Positions 1 to 8,850 of a DNA stretch of 39,645 bases are shown here, piece after piece; position 1 is the first letter of the stretch; each line of letters starts with the position of its first letter. The stretch is from NCBI GenBank assembly GCA_903893625.1, contig CAITND010000223.1, forward strand, positions 1 to 39,645, written 5' to 3'. This DNA comes from an uncultured Oscillatoriales cyanobacterium (lineage in GTDB: Bacteria > Cyanobacteriota > Cyanobacteriia > Cyanobacteriales > Microcoleaceae). A program made the position numbers and the translations under genes. Below the pieces are notes generated by a model. It was not told the DNA's origin. It saw only the letters and a program-made list of their open reading frames with translations, and did no database searches.

Positions 1-230
1 ACTTCGACGGGGATAGCATCTGATAGAACAGAAGTTTTACCAGACGACTTACATCCCCTCAGATTGGCAGTGTCGCTAGCTCCTAACGACAGTATCCGCA
101 AGGCTTCATTCTTGATATTGATTGAAGCATTTATATCTCGATCATGGATAGTTTGGCAATGTTCGATCGGCCAACTTCTAATATCAAGCGGTAAGCTACC
201 CACTTGAGTTAAATCAAGATTAGACGGTTG
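1..230 (-). pseudogene. TnpB (IS200/IS605/IS607-type) C-terminal remnant, cut by window edge
   Basis: Read on the minus strand, an open frame runs from a stop at 231-233 to the window edge and contains HDRDINASINIKNEALRIL. This matches the last RuvC block of TnpB/OrfB proteins (HDRD.NA..NI), including the final catalytic Asp, followed by LSLGASDTANLRGCKSSGKT. In intact TnpB a zinc-ribbon pair CPxCG/CPSCG comes just before HDRD; here only one Cys remains (EHCQTIHDRD). There is no start codon and no upstream TnpB sequence, because rpe begins directly next to it. I read this as a decayed fragment left by an old insertion. Any omega-RNA and the element's right end would lie outside the window. 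Confidence 0.75.
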
Positions 231-921
231 CTAACTCAGGGCTAGGGCGTTTGCTATTACGAATTCCTTCAATTGCGGTCGCATAATCCGGTGCATTGAA
301 AACCGCAGAACCTGCAACAATCGCGTTAGCACCCGCTTCTAACACTTGCCAAGTATTATCGCCTTTCAAACCGCCATCAACTTCAATCCAGGGATTTAAA
401 CCCCGTTCATCGCACATTTGGCGTAAGGTGCGAATTTTGGGCAGAATTCCAGGGATAAACTTCTGACCGCCAAAACCGGGGTTAACACTCATAATTAACA
501 CCAAGTCACAAAGCTCTAACACATATTCAATTAATTCTAAGGGAGTAGAAGGATTCAAAACCACACCCGCTTGTTTACCCAGTTCCCGAATTTGGCCAAG
601 AGTTCGATGTAAGTGGGGAGAAGCGTTGTGTTCAGCGTGAACTGAAATAATATCAGCACCCGCTTTCGCAAAACCTTCGACATATTTTTCCGGTTCCACA
701 ATCATTAAGTGGACATCCAGAGGTTTTTGCGTCACCGGACGAATAGCTTCCACAATTAATGGCCCAATCGTAATATTGGGAACGAAGCGACCATCCATCA
801 CATCAACATGAATCCAATCAGCCCCAGCTTCATCCACGGCTCGAATTTCTTCACCCAGACGACTAAAATCGGCTGATAATATAGAAGGGGCAATAACAAT
901 CGGTTTTTGGGTTGTGGTCAT
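220..921 (-). CDS. rpe: Ribulose-phosphate 3-epimerase
   Basis: This enzyme interconverts ribulose-5-phosphate and xylulose-5-phosphate in the Calvin cycle and the pentose phosphate pathway, in the cytoplasm. The 233-residue TIM-barrel protein has the family signatures: [10 protein letters not shown] near the N-terminus, [15 protein letters not shown] (metal-binding His/Asp region), [30 protein letters not shown] and the phosphate-binding [13 protein letters not shown]. The length is normal for the family. The frame is open nine codons further upstream, but I place the start at the ATG at 921 because homologs begin just before [10 protein letters not shown] and AGGAGA lies about 10-15 bases upstream. 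The gene is monocistronic as far as visible, and its 3' end abuts a TnpB remnant. Confidence 0.97.
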   Translation of the reverse strand: MTTTQKPIVIAPSILSADFSRLGEEIRAVDEAGADWIHVDVMDGRFVPNITIGPLIVEAIRPVTQKPLDVHLMIVEPEKYVEGFAKAGADIISVHAEHNASPHLHRTLGQIRELGKQAGVVLNPSTPLELIEYVLELCDLVLIMSVNPGFGGQKFIPGILPKIRTLRQMCDERGLNPWIEVDGGLKGDNTWQVLEAGANAIVAGSAVFNAPDYATAIEGIRNSKRPSPELATV

Positions 922-1060
922 GGGGGAATCTGTTCTCCTGCATCTCAAGTTGTAACCAGTGTATCAGAATCGGGGTGTCGGGTGTTGGGTATTGGTTTAG
1001 GGTATTGAGTCTCTCGGAAATATTTTCTTTTTTCCTTCTTACTTTCTTTTATCTTCTTTT

Positions 1061-1435
1061 ATGAAAACGCATGACCTCTACGAGAATCCTGAGCAAGAAC
1101 GTTTACAGTTGTTTGTGTATTTGATTCCCATCTTGGGTTTTTTCCCCGCATTGTGGACATTGTATCGACACCAAGGAACACGACAACAACAAGCGGTAAG
1201 TCGATTAGTGATTGTATTAGCGTTCAGTTGGTTAACAGGACTGCTATTGTTAGAAGTTGGCTATCAAAGTGCGGAATCCTTAACCTTACCGATGTTATTA
1301 ACCAGTAGTCTGTTGACAACCAGTTATTTTATTGTCAGTTTAGGTTTAATGATTCGGGTCTGGAAACGTCAACCGATTTGGCTGCCGGGACTAAGCCGAA
1401 TCGCTGAACAAGGGTTAGGCAAACATCTGCCATAA
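1061..1435 (+). CDS. Small integral membrane protein, function unknown
   Basis: I do not recognise a named family. The 124-residue product is mostly hydrophobic, with three likely membrane segments (about residues 16-36, 47-68 and 77-100), a charged loop containing RHQGTRQQQAVSR, and a basic, amphipathic tail. It lies 73 bases upstream of an LCP-family envelope gene on the same strand, so the two may be cotranscribed. That would suggest an envelope role, but nothing in the sequence assigns a reaction. The start ATG is preceded by a T/C-rich stretch with no clear Shine-Dalgarno. Confidence 0.75.
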   Translation: MKTHDLYENPEQERLQLFVYLIPILGFFPALWTLYRHQGTRQQQAVSRLVIVLAFSWLTGLLLLEVGYQSAESLTLPMLLTSSLLTTSYFIVSLGLMIRVWKRQPIWLPGLSRIAEQGLGKHLP

Positions 1436-1508
1436 TAGGTTGGTTCTAAAAGAATTCTCTCTTTTGCTGGAAGTCTGTTATTTCTAATTTAGATCATTTA
1501 GTGAGTGT

Positions 1509-2963
1509 GTGAGGAAGTCCGTGTCAGCACCAAGATATCAGAGTCAAAAGCCATTGCCAAAACTGTCACAACCCAGTCTGAGGAAATTAGCTCAATCTAG
1601 TCCGGGTCGTTGGTTAGGACTGGGTTTAGGTTTAGCTGGAGTCGCCATGATTTCAGCCACCGCCGGAGCTTTATTAGCGGTGTCTCTATCCACAACACCC
1701 CTATTACAGCAAAAGTTAACCCCGGAAGAAGCGGCGGTTTTTTCTAAAAGTCAAATGGCAACAACTAATATGAGATTGCCAGAATTAACCCGTCCGGTGA
1801 ATATTCTGGTGATGGGGGTAAAGGTTTTAACCTCAGATTTGGAAGATGATTCCCATCCCGATGTCGGATATCATGCGTTGGTCGATTCCTTTAAAGGGTT
1901 ATCGGATACAATGGTATTAATCCGTTTTGATCCGGCTAACAAAAAAGTAAAAGTTTTATCCATTCCCCGTGATACTCGCACCTATGTAGAAGGTCGGGGA
2001 ATGACTAAAATTAATGATGCCAACTATTATGGCGGCCCCGCTTTAAGTGCCAAAGCCACCAGTGAATTATTAGGTGGTGTGGGAATAGACCGTTATGTAC
2101 GAGTCAATGTTCAAGGGGTAGAAAAATTAATTGATGCTATGGGAGGCGTTAACATTTACGTTCCCAAAGATATGCACTATCAAGATGATAGCCAACATCT
2201 CTATATTAACTTAAAACAAGGGGAACAACACCTGAATGGAGCGAAAGCCTTAGAGTTTTTACGTTTCCGTTATGATGCTTTAGGAGATATCGGACGGGTA
2301 CAACGTCAACAACTGCTAATTCGGGAGTTCATGGAACAGTCATTAAATGTGAGTACCATTTCCAAACTGCCTCAAGTTATGTCAATTGTTCAATCTCATA
2401 TTGATACTAATTTAAGCTTGGAAGAATTAGTAGCATTAGTAAATTTTGCGTCGGGTATTCAGCGCGAAAATGTTGAAATGCTCATGGTTCCCGGTGAATT
2501 TAGTGACCCGAAAGAATATCGAGCCAGCTATTGGTTGCCGGATGCAACCCGCTTAGAAAATCTAGTTTCTCAACATTTTGATTTTGGTCAGGATGTTTGG
2601 AAATTTGATAATATTGACCCGAAAGATTTAAGAATTGCAATTCAAGATAGTAATGATAATTCGGACGCAATTGATCGATTAGTTGGGAATTTGAATAATG
2701 GAGGATTCTGGAATGTAAAAATTTCTAAACCTTGGACAGAACCCTTGAAAGAAACTAAAATTGTGGCTCAGGATGGGGATATTAAAAGCGCTGAAGCGTT
2801 ACAAAAATCCTTGGGGTTTGGTAAAGTTGTTGTGGAAAGTACGGGTTATTTAGAATCTGATATTACCATTCAAGTCGGGAAAGATTGGTTGGAAAAATAC
2901 AATCAACCCACTCCTTCTAACGTCCCCGTTACTGAATCAACGCCTAATTCCAACAAACCATAA
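1509..2963 (+). CDS. LytR-CpsA-Psr (LCP) family envelope glycopolymer transferase
   Basis: LCP proteins are membrane-anchored phosphotransferases that attach lipid-linked glycans to peptidoglycan or other envelope acceptors. The 484-residue protein has a cytoplasmic basic N-terminus, one membrane segment (about 37-60) and an LCP domain (about 131-275) with the conserved SDTM, SIPRDTR (Arg154, Asp155), VNVQGVEKLIDAMGG and LEFLRFRYD..GDIGRVQRQQ blocks. The Asp and Arg residues that bind the polyprenyl phosphate head group are all present. A LytR_C-type domain follows (about 370-465), ending in a Pro/Ser/Thr-rich tail. I took the GTG at 1509; a GTG four codons later (1521) is an equally possible start. 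What polymer it attaches in this cyanobacterium is unknown. Confidence 0.92.
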   Translation: MRKSVSAPRYQSQKPLPKLSQPSLRKLAQSSPGRWLGLGLGLAGVAMISATAGALLAVSLSTTPLLQQKLTPEEAAVFSKSQMATTNMRLPELTRPVNILVMGVKVLTSDLEDDSHPDVGYHALVDSFKGLSDTMVLIRFDPANKKVKVLSIPRDTRTYVEGRGMTKINDANYYGGPALSAKATSELLGGVGIDRYVRVNVQGVEKLIDAMGGVNIYVPKDMHYQDDSQHLYINLKQGEQHLNGAKALEFLRFRYDALGDIGRVQRQQLLIREFMEQSLNVSTISKLPQVMSIVQSHIDTNLSLEELVALVNFASGIQRENVEMLMVPGEFSDPKEYRASYWLPDATRLENLVSQHFDFGQDVWKFDNIDPKDLRIAIQDSNDNSDAIDRLVGNLNNGGFWNVKISKPWTEPLKETKIVAQDGDIKSAEALQKSLGFGKVVVESTGYLESDITIQVGKDWLEKYNQPTPSNVPVTESTPNSNKP

Positions 2964-2980
2964 ATTCCCCCAGTAGGGGC

Positions 2981-3009
2981 TTGACAAACTCCTCGGCGAG
3001 AGATATAAT
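2981..3009 (+). promoter_or_regulatory. Perfect sigma-70 consensus promoter, orphan and antisense
   Basis: TTGACA at 2981-2986 and TATAAT at 3004-3009 are separated by exactly 17 bases, the optimal spacing for the major vegetative sigma factor. The predicted start is about 3016. No plus-strand gene follows: the next gene (3041-4318) is on the minus strand, so transcription would run antisense through its 3' end. It begins 18 bases after the LCP stop codon. Confidence 0.6.
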
Positions 3010-3040
3010 ATTCATAGGGGTTGTTCGTCTATACGCTTGA

Positions 3041-4318
3041 CTATTTAATCAATATAAATCCAGTATTGATGAGTATCCCTATAATTGGGCGGATAACAGA
3101 AGTTGGAAATAAATCGTGTAACTTTCTTTGACGTTCTTGTTCCGATTCTTCTGACCATTTCCATAAACTTTCATAAAAAAAGAAAGACACTCCTGCAAAG
3201 TTTCGCTGGCGGATTTCTGCGATTTGTTGTTGTATAATTTCTATTGAAGTTGGACGATTTTTTAACCCGCTTAAAATTCCAATGGCTACGGGAATATGAT
3301 CTTTGGCTAAAGTCACTTCTGAACGTTCTAACTCCGTGATAAATCGATTCAAATCAGGACGATAAATTTGTAAAACCAGTTCTTCTATCCATCCTTTTCG
3401 TTCCCAAGTAAACCAATCCTGTAAATAAGCAGGTAAGGAAAAATGTAAAGGATTTGGGGATAAAGAGACAATACAATTGGGGTTAATTGATTTGATAGTT
3501 TCAAAGGTTTTTTTCATGAATTGATTGATTTTATCGGCTCTCCATCGCACCCAATAGGTATCATAGAAATCCTGAGAAGGAGATTGTCCGTTATTTTCTT
3601 GTTGATATAATTTTACGGTATAATCATCATAGCCAAATTCCGCAGGTAAGCCAAAATGATCATCAAATTGAATTCCATCAATATCATGTTTTTTAACAAT
3701 TTCTGTAATTAAATCTAAAATAAATTGTTGCACTTCTGGGCGAAAAGGATTTAACCAAACCCGGTCTTCAACGCCTTCTTTTTTAATTACACTCCCGTCT
3801 TTTCGCTGAGTTATCCAATCAGGATGTTGTTGTGCTAATTTAGAATTAGCAGGTGCCATAAATCCAAATTCAAACCAAGGAATAACAGCAAAACCCTGTT
3901 GATGTCCTTGAGTGACAATTTCTTGCAAAACATCTCTGTTTTTTAATCCGGGGTTAGAATCAATAGAGACTCCAAAAATCCGTTGAGCAACGGAACTCGG
4001 ATATAGAGTATAACCTCCTTGCCAAATGGTCGGATACAGGGTATTAAAATTCAAGGATTTTAAACGTTGTAATCCAGAGGTTAAATGCTGGGAAGAATAT
4101 AAAACATCGCTATCAATATTAGTTAACCAAACTCCACGAATTTCTGAGAAATTCGGTAAACTCTGACTCCAAGATTGCTGAAAATTAATCAATAAAAAAA
4201 TAGCGATTACCACACCAGAAAAAACAGAAATTTTAATGTTTTTTAGGTCGATTAAAAATTGAATATAACCTTTTAAATTCTTGAAAAATAGGTAAAAACA
4301 GGAATTTTCACGACTCAT
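3041..4318 (-). CDS. Glycoside hydrolase-like protein, GHL10/DUF187 family, exported
   Basis: The 425-residue protein has a basic N-terminus, a hydrophobic segment (about residues 31-52) that is a signal peptide or anchor, then a GHL10-type TIM barrel (PF02638 family). Recognisable blocks are EIRGVWLTNIDSDVL, the NFNTLYPTIWQGGYTLYPS barrel strand, VIPWFEFGFM, WLNPFRPEVQQF, the acidic KHDIDGIQFDDHFG block that carries the likely catalytic carboxylates, and IVSLSPNPLHFS. Members are predicted glycosidases acting on envelope or extracellular polysaccharide; the substrate is not known. The last about 20 residues are hydrophobic (PIIGILINTGFILI) and could be a second membrane contact. It converges on the LCP gene and diverges from the RTX gene across a 206-base region. 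Confidence 0.88.
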   Translation of the reverse strand: MSRENSCFYLFFKNLKGYIQFLIDLKNIKISVFSGVVIAIFLLINFQQSWSQSLPNFSEIRGVWLTNIDSDVLYSSQHLTSGLQRLKSLNFNTLYPTIWQGGYTLYPSSVAQRIFGVSIDSNPGLKNRDVLQEIVTQGHQQGFAVIPWFEFGFMAPANSKLAQQHPDWITQRKDGSVIKKEGVEDRVWLNPFRPEVQQFILDLITEIVKKHDIDGIQFDDHFGLPAEFGYDDYTVKLYQQENNGQSPSQDFYDTYWVRWRADKINQFMKKTFETIKSINPNCIVSLSPNPLHFSLPAYLQDWFTWERKGWIEELVLQIYRPDLNRFITELERSEVTLAKDHIPVAIGILSGLKNRPTSIEIIQQQIAEIRQRNFAGVSFFFYESLWKWSEESEQERQRKLHDLFPTSVIRPIIGILINTGFILIK

Positions 4319-4389
4319 TGAGTTTAGCTAAAAAAATAAAGGATTTTTTATCTCGACGCTATTTTTGAGCAATTGAGTTGAGATTGTCA

Positions 4390-4403
4390 GACCGAATTCG
4401 GTC
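4390..4403. promoter_or_regulatory. Perfect 14-bp palindrome in a divergent intergenic region
   Basis: GACCGAATTCGGTC is a perfect palindrome in the 206-base region between the divergent glycosidase (start 4318) and RTX (start 4525) genes. It is 72 bases from the first start and 122 from the second, a plausible position for an operator acting on both. No binding protein can be named from sequence. Confidence 0.35.
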
Positions 4404-4524
4404 AAAAGTCAGAGGTTCTGGCAGCAAGGACAATAGAAACTTTAGCAAAAAAATTTACAAGCCGTTAAAGTTATGGGATATATAAGGATCAAGTTAATCT
4501 TAAACGAAAACTGAGGCCAATTAT

Positions 4525-5967
4525 ATGAACGAATTCCAAGCCCATCGTATTCGAGAAAATAATAGCACAAATATTGTATTTAACCTGTTTAACTCTAACC
4601 CTGCCTTTAATAACCAACCTGAAATTGCCATCACCTTCAACCCGGGCAGAGAAATTTTCTCTCCCATTCCCCAAGGTAGGGAGGGGGAAACGAATTCCAC
4701 CAACACATCTCTATTATCCACTAGACTACTTCCGAGACCTTTAGAAACGATTGTTGAACCTCCTACCCCGGTCATTCCTCAACCCCAACCTCCTGTAACT
4801 CCCCCCATTCCCACCCTTCCTCCGTCTCCTCCTCCAACGCCAACAACTCCAACGCCAACAACTCCAACTCCTACAACACCAACACCCACAACACCAACAC
4901 CCACAACACCAACACCCACAACACCAACACCCACAACACCAACACCTACAACACCAACACCTACCCCAATAACAGCATCTCTAGTTCAAGGAAGCGAGGG
5001 GAATGATACTTTATCGGGAACCGAGAGACAAGATTTGGTCGCAGGTTTAGGCGGAGATGACAGTATTTTAGGATTTCAAGGGGATGACTCCCTGAATGGT
5101 AATAGTGGGAATGACACTATTTATGGGGGTCAAAATAACGACACCCTGGTTGGAGAAGGAGGAAACGACTTTCTACAAGGGAATAAAGGCGATGATTTCC
5201 TCAATGCAGGCGCGGATAACGATACCCTCTATGGAGGAGTTAATAATGACACTTTATTGGGTGAGGATGGTCGAGATCTGATTTTTGGTGATACCGGGGA
5301 TGACAGTATCGATGGCGGACTCCGCACCGATACCCTATATGGCGGACAAGATAATGACACCATCTCGGCGGGAGATGATGATGATTTTGGCTATGGGGGT
5401 CAAGGTCAAGATTCCATTGAAGGAGGTAAGGGGAATGATTTTCTCCAAGGAGATAAGCAAAATGATATTGTCAATGGAGCGAAAGGCAATGATAGCCTTT
5501 ATGGAGGTCAAGGGGATGATACCCTAACGGGGGGAACAGAAAATGATTTCCTCAGTGGTGATAAAGGCAATGATATTCTGATTGGCGTTGACCCTAATTC
5601 TCTACCTGCTGGATTTGTTGAAATTGATACTTTGAGTGGAGGTATTGGCAATGATACCTTTGTTTTGGGGGATGGCACTCAAACCTATTATGTCAATGGT
5701 GGAGGAAGTGAAATTGGAGTTGTAGATTATGCTCTGATTCTCAATTTTAATCCTAGCGAAGATGTGCTCCTTTTAGGCCCTGGTGATTATTTAGCCACCG
5801 GGGGGCCTGATAATTTACCTGAAGGAACTGCGATCTATTTGTTAACCGGAGAACAAACAGAATTAATTGCTATTCTCGATGGTATTGTTGATTTTAAATT
5901 TGATACCAATATTGGTCAACCGGGTAGTCCGATTCAATTTGCTGGGGGGAATAAAACAGGAATATAA
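4525..5967 (+). CDS. RTX-type (hemolysin-type calcium-binding repeat) secreted protein
   Basis: The 480-residue protein has three parts. Residues 1-102 are Asn/Pro-rich and unrecognised. Residues 103-147 are a TPTPT repeat encoded by nine 15-bp units. From about 150 to 365 there are roughly twenty glycine/aspartate nonapeptides of the GGxGxDxLx type (for example GGQNNDTLVGEGGNDFLQG), which fold into a calcium-loaded parallel beta-roll. The last about 115 residues are a non-repeated domain (FVLGDGTQTYYVNGGG onward) like the C-terminal secretion domain of many cyanobacterial RTX proteins. There is no N-terminal signal peptide, which fits type I (ABC/HlyD/TolC) export, but no exporter gene is in the window. 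No catalytic domain is visible, so a surface or S-layer-like role is more likely than a toxin. Confidence 0.9.
   Translation: MNEFQAHRIRENNSTNIVFNLFNSNPAFNNQPEIAITFNPGREIFSPIPQGREGETNSTNTSLLSTRLLPRPLETIVEPPTPVIPQPQPPVTPPIPTLPPSPPPTPTTPTPTTPTPTTPTPTTPTPTTPTPTTPTPTTPTPTTPTPTPITASLVQGSEGNDTLSGTERQDLVAGLGGDDSILGFQGDDSLNGNSGNDTIYGGQNNDTLVGEGGNDFLQGNKGDDFLNAGADNDTLYGGVNNDTLLGEDGRDLIFGDTGDDSIDGGLRTDTLYGGQDNDTISAGDDDDFGYGGQGQDSIEGGKGNDFLQGDKQNDIVNGAKGNDSLYGGQGDDTLTGGTENDFLSGDKGNDILIGVDPNSLPAGFVEIDTLSGGIGNDTFVLGDGTQTYYVNGGGSEIGVVDYALILNFNPSEDVLLLGPGDYLATGGPDNLPEGTAIYLLTGEQTELIAILDGIVDFKFDTNIGQPGSPIQFAGGNKTGI
4831..4965 (+). repeat. 15-bp minisatellite, nine units, coding for TPTPT
   Basis: Units run in register at 4831, 4846, 4861, 4876, 4891, 4906, 4921, 4936 and 4951. 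The four at 4876-4935 are identical (ACACCAACACCCACA); the outer units carry third-position changes. Because the unit is a multiple of three, gain or loss of copies changes linker length without breaking the frame. Confidence 0.95.
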
Positions 5968-5972
5968 AAAAG

Positions 5973-6455
5973 ATGAAATTCACGCCCGTTGCGATCGCAT
6001 TAGGGAGTAATTTAGGAGACTCTAAAACGATAGTTAAAACGGCATTAGATCTTCTGAATAAGACTCCCTATATTCAACTAAAAACCTGTTCCAGTTGGTA
6101 TCAAACCGCCCCTATTGGCCCCCCGCAACCCGATTATATTAATGGTTGTGCTATTCTGGATGTTCAACTCAAACCGGATCATCTGTTAGAGACCCTGTTA
6201 GCCGTTGAAGCCCAACTGGGACGAGTTCGACGAGAACGTTGGGGGCCAAGAACCCTTGACCTAGATCTACTTTTGTTTGATGATTTAATCTGGGAAACAT
6301 CAACCCTAGAAATTCCTCATCCTCGGATGAGAGAACGAGCGTTTGTATTAGTTCCTCTAGCAGAAATTGCCCCGAATTGGGTTGATCCTGTCACCGGAAA
6401 AACCATCAATCAACTGTTGGAAACCATCGATTGTTCTGGGATTCAAAAACTTTGA
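5973..6455 (+). CDS. folK: 2-amino-4-hydroxy-6-hydroxymethyldihydropteridine pyrophosphokinase
   Basis: HPPK transfers pyrophosphate from ATP to 6-hydroxymethyl-7,8-dihydropterin in folate synthesis. The 160-residue protein matches a stand-alone HPPK: IALGSNLGD at the N-terminus, SSWYQTAPIGPPQPDYINGCA, and the HPPK signature RERWGPRTLDLDLLLFDD whose Asp pair binds magnesium, followed by IPHPRMRERAFVLVPLAEIAP. The start lies 5 bases after the RTX stop codon without an obvious Shine-Dalgarno, so the gene may be partly dependent on transcription through the RTX gene. It is followed closely by the Nudix gene. Confidence 0.97.
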   Translation: MKFTPVAIALGSNLGDSKTIVKTALDLLNKTPYIQLKTCSSWYQTAPIGPPQPDYINGCAILDVQLKPDHLLETLLAVEAQLGRVRRERWGPRTLDLDLLLFDDLIWETSTLEIPHPRMRERAFVLVPLAEIAPNWVDPVTGKTINQLLETIDCSGIQKL

Positions 6456-6471
6456 TTTTTCATTAAAAATT

Positions 6472-7026
6472 ATGACAAAACCAGGATCTGAACCGCCAAT
6501 TATTTTACAAAATCGCCTGTTTTATCGAGGACGAAAATTCAATTTTGATGTCAATACTTTACGTCTTCCCAATGGAGTAGAAGGAGACTGGGAATGTATT
6601 CGTCATCCGGGTGGAGCCTTAGTTGTTCCCGTGACTTCAGAAGGAAAATTAGTCTTAGTTAAACAATATCGGTTTGCGGTCGAAGGACGTACCTTAGAAT
6701 TTCCTGCTGGAACTGTTGAACCAAATGAAGATCCCGCCGAAACTATTAAGCGAGAAATCGAAGAAGAAACCGGATATCGTGCCCATCGGTGGCAAAAATT
6801 AGGACAATTTATATTAGCACCCGGTTATTCCGATGAAATCATTTATGCGTTTTTAGCCCAAGATTTAGAGAAATTAGAAACACCCCCCGAACAGGATGAT
6901 GATGAAGATATTGATACCATTTTAATGACTCCTAAAGAACTAGAACAAGCAATTTTAGACGGTGAACCAGTGGATGCGAAAACGATTTCTAGTTTTCTAT
7001 TAGCTAAACCTCATTTGTCATTTTAA
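6472..7026 (+). CDS. Nudix hydrolase, ADP-ribose pyrophosphatase type
   Basis: The 184-residue protein contains a complete Nudix box: G-TVEPN-E-DPAETIK-REIEEETGY fits GX5EX7REUXEEXGU exactly. Upstream are GGALVVPVTSEGKLVLVKQYR and EFPAGTVE, and downstream APGYSDEIIYAFLAQDL, all typical of the ADP-ribose pyrophosphatase (NudF-like) branch that splits ADP-ribose into AMP and ribose-5-phosphate. Substrate identity is inferred from this resemblance. A longer open frame overlaps the folK end, but I start at the ATG at 6472, 16 bases after folK, because the extra residues are the out-of-frame shadow of folK. It sits between folK and the photolyase on the same strand, likely one transcript. Confidence 0.93.
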   Translation: MTKPGSEPPIILQNRLFYRGRKFNFDVNTLRLPNGVEGDWECIRHPGGALVVPVTSEGKLVLVKQYRFAVEGRTLEFPAGTVEPNEDPAETIKREIEEETGYRAHRWQKLGQFILAPGYSDEIIYAFLAQDLEKLETPPEQDDDEDIDTILMTPKELEQAILDGEPVDAKTISSFLLAKPHLSF

Positions 7027-7077
7027 AACTTCTTTGTGTCTTTGTGGTTAAATTAGGCTTTACCGTTATCTAATCTT

Positions 7078-8511
7078 ATGTCTGAAGATTTAATTTTATT
7101 TTGGCATCGACGGGATTTAAGAATTGATGATAATTTAGGACTGACAAACACTTTTCAATCTAGTTCTAAAGTTGTCGGTCTATTCTGTTTAGATCCCAAT
7201 ATTTTAAACCGAGATGATATTGCCCCGGTAAGGGTTACTTACATGATCGGCTGTTTGCAATATCTCCAAGAACAATATCAAAAACTGGGGAGTCAATTAT
7301 TAATATTAGAGGGAAAACCTCAAGAAAATATTCCTAAATTAGCCAGAGAATTAAATGCTAAAGCCGTTTACTTTAATTTAGATATTGAACCCTTTGCTAG
7401 ACAACGTGATCGCACCGTTTCAGAAGCATTAAATTCCGTTGGAATTATCACAAAAACTACTTGGGATCAGTTACTCCATTCTCCTGATCAAATTTTAACC
7501 CAATCTCAAGAACCTTATAAAGTTTATACTCCCTTTTGGCGCAATTGGAATATTAAATCCAAAGCCAAACCTAAACCCGCTTTCTCTCAAACCTTAATCG
7601 GTTTAACAGAAACCGAACAAGAATTAGCCAAAACAATGGGTGTAATTTCTTTACCTTCTGCTCAAGAATTAGGCTTTATTTGGGAAAATCCCTTAATCTT
7701 AGAACCCGGAGAAATAGCCGCCCAAGAACGCCTAGATGAATTTTGCGATCGCGCCCTCTATGAATATGATGAACAACGAAATTTTCCGGCTATTGATGGC
7801 ACCTCTCAACTCAGTGCAGCCTTAAAATTTGGGGTAATTAGTATTAGAAAGGTTTGGGAAAAAACCGTTGAAGCAATGGAAAATTCTCGCAGCGATGAAA
7901 GCAGAAAGCAAATTCAATCTTGGCAACAGGAACTCGCATGGCGGGAATTTTATCAACACGCTTTATATCATTTTCCTGAATTAGAATTAGGGCCGTATCG
8001 AGAACCCTTTAAAAGCTTTCCTTGGAACAATAATGAACAACATTTTCAAGCCTGGTGTGAAGGCAAAACAGGTTATCCTATTGTTGATGCAGCAATGCGA
8101 CAATTAAACGAAAGTGGATGGATGCACAACCGATGTCGGATGATTGTTGCTAATTTTTTAACTAAGGATTTAATTATTAATTGGCAGTGGGGAGAAAAAT
8201 ATTTTATGCAAACCTTAATAGATGGAGATTTAGCCGCTAATAATGGGGGATGGCAATGGACTGCTTCGAGTGGGATGGATACGAAACCTTTAAGGATTTT
8301 TAACCCCGCCAGTCAAGCTCAAAAATTCGATCCAGAAGCCGAATATATTCGCCAATGGTTGCCGGAATTAAGAAGTTTAGAAATAGAACAATTAGTCACT
8401 GGAAAAATATCATCCCGCGATCGCAAATTCTGCGGTTATCCCGAACCTCTTGTTGATCATAATCAACAACAACGCTACTTTAAACAACTCTATCAAGCCC
8501 AAAAACTTTAA
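7078..8511 (+). CDS. phrA: Class I CPD deoxyribodipyrimidine photolyase, probably 8-HDF type
   Basis: This flavoprotein uses blue/UV-A light to split cyclobutane pyrimidine dimers. The 477-residue protein starts with the antenna-domain signature [16 protein letters not shown] and ends with the FAD-binding helical domain: [64 protein letters not shown]. These are the class I photolyase signatures and include the Trp and Asn residues around the flavin. The antenna chromophore is probably 8-HDF, as in other cyanobacterial enzymes; this is inferred from phylogeny. It follows the Nudix gene by 51 bases. Confidence 0.95.
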   Translation: MSEDLILFWHRRDLRIDDNLGLTNTFQSSSKVVGLFCLDPNILNRDDIAPVRVTYMIGCLQYLQEQYQKLGSQLLILEGKPQENIPKLARELNAKAVYFNLDIEPFARQRDRTVSEALNSVGIITKTTWDQLLHSPDQILTQSQEPYKVYTPFWRNWNIKSKAKPKPAFSQTLIGLTETEQELAKTMGVISLPSAQELGFIWENPLILEPGEIAAQERLDEFCDRALYEYDEQRNFPAIDGTSQLSAALKFGVISIRKVWEKTVEAMENSRSDESRKQIQSWQQELAWREFYQHALYHFPELELGPYREPFKSFPWNNNEQHFQAWCEGKTGYPIVDAAMRQLNESGWMHNRCRMIVANFLTKDLIINWQWGEKYFMQTLIDGDLAANNGGWQWTASSGMDTKPLRIFNPASQAQKFDPEAEYIRQWLPELRSLEIEQLVTGKISSRDRKFCGYPEPLVDHNQQQRYFKQLYQAQKL

Positions 8512-8850
8512 CACCCCCTAGAGACGGGAGAAATTAATAATCAATTTAATTTGATTATTAGACAAAACTAAGGCTTTAATACTTTTGATTCTTTACGAGA
8601 AAAACTATTAGCTTGATGATTTTAATCAGCCGTGCTTATAATAACAGGTACGTGAGAACCAACAATATCAGCATTTGTTGACCTAAATTTGCAAAACTTG
8701 TGTAATATTAACCAATGTTACATTAGTTTCTGTCCTCCTGAATTCTGATTTCTCATGGAACTGACTAATCTCAGTTTAAATGATAATCTGTATCACGGGT
8801 GACAGAAGTTTTCTCTAAAGTAGATACTGAAGTTAATGAGGTACAGAACG
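8512..8850. other. 339-base intergenic region
   Basis: Apart from the inverted repeat at 8535-8560 I see no gene here in any frame and no tRNA-like cloverleaf. The region should hold the promoter of the small gene at 8851, but no convincing -35/-10 pair stands out. A TGTAA...TTACA arrangement at 8701-8722 has spacing unlike a known NtcA or CRP site. Confidence 0.6.
8535..8560. terminator. AT-rich inverted repeat downstream of photolyase
   Basis: TAATAATCAA (8535-8544) and TTGATTATTA (8551-8560) form a perfect 10-bp stem with a 6-base loop, 24 bases after the photolyase stop. The stem has only two G/C pairs and lacks a T-tract, so termination is possible but not certain; it may instead protect the mRNA 3' end. 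Confidence 0.4.

Noticed and set aside
5096-5527. Two short plus-strand frames inside the RTX gene
   Set aside because: They are Met/Ile-rich out-of-frame readings of the glycine/aspartate nonapeptide repeats.
8701-8722. NtcA-like site upstream of the small gene at 8851
   Set aside because: The spacing between GTA and TAC is 14 bases, not the 8 bases of NtcA sites.
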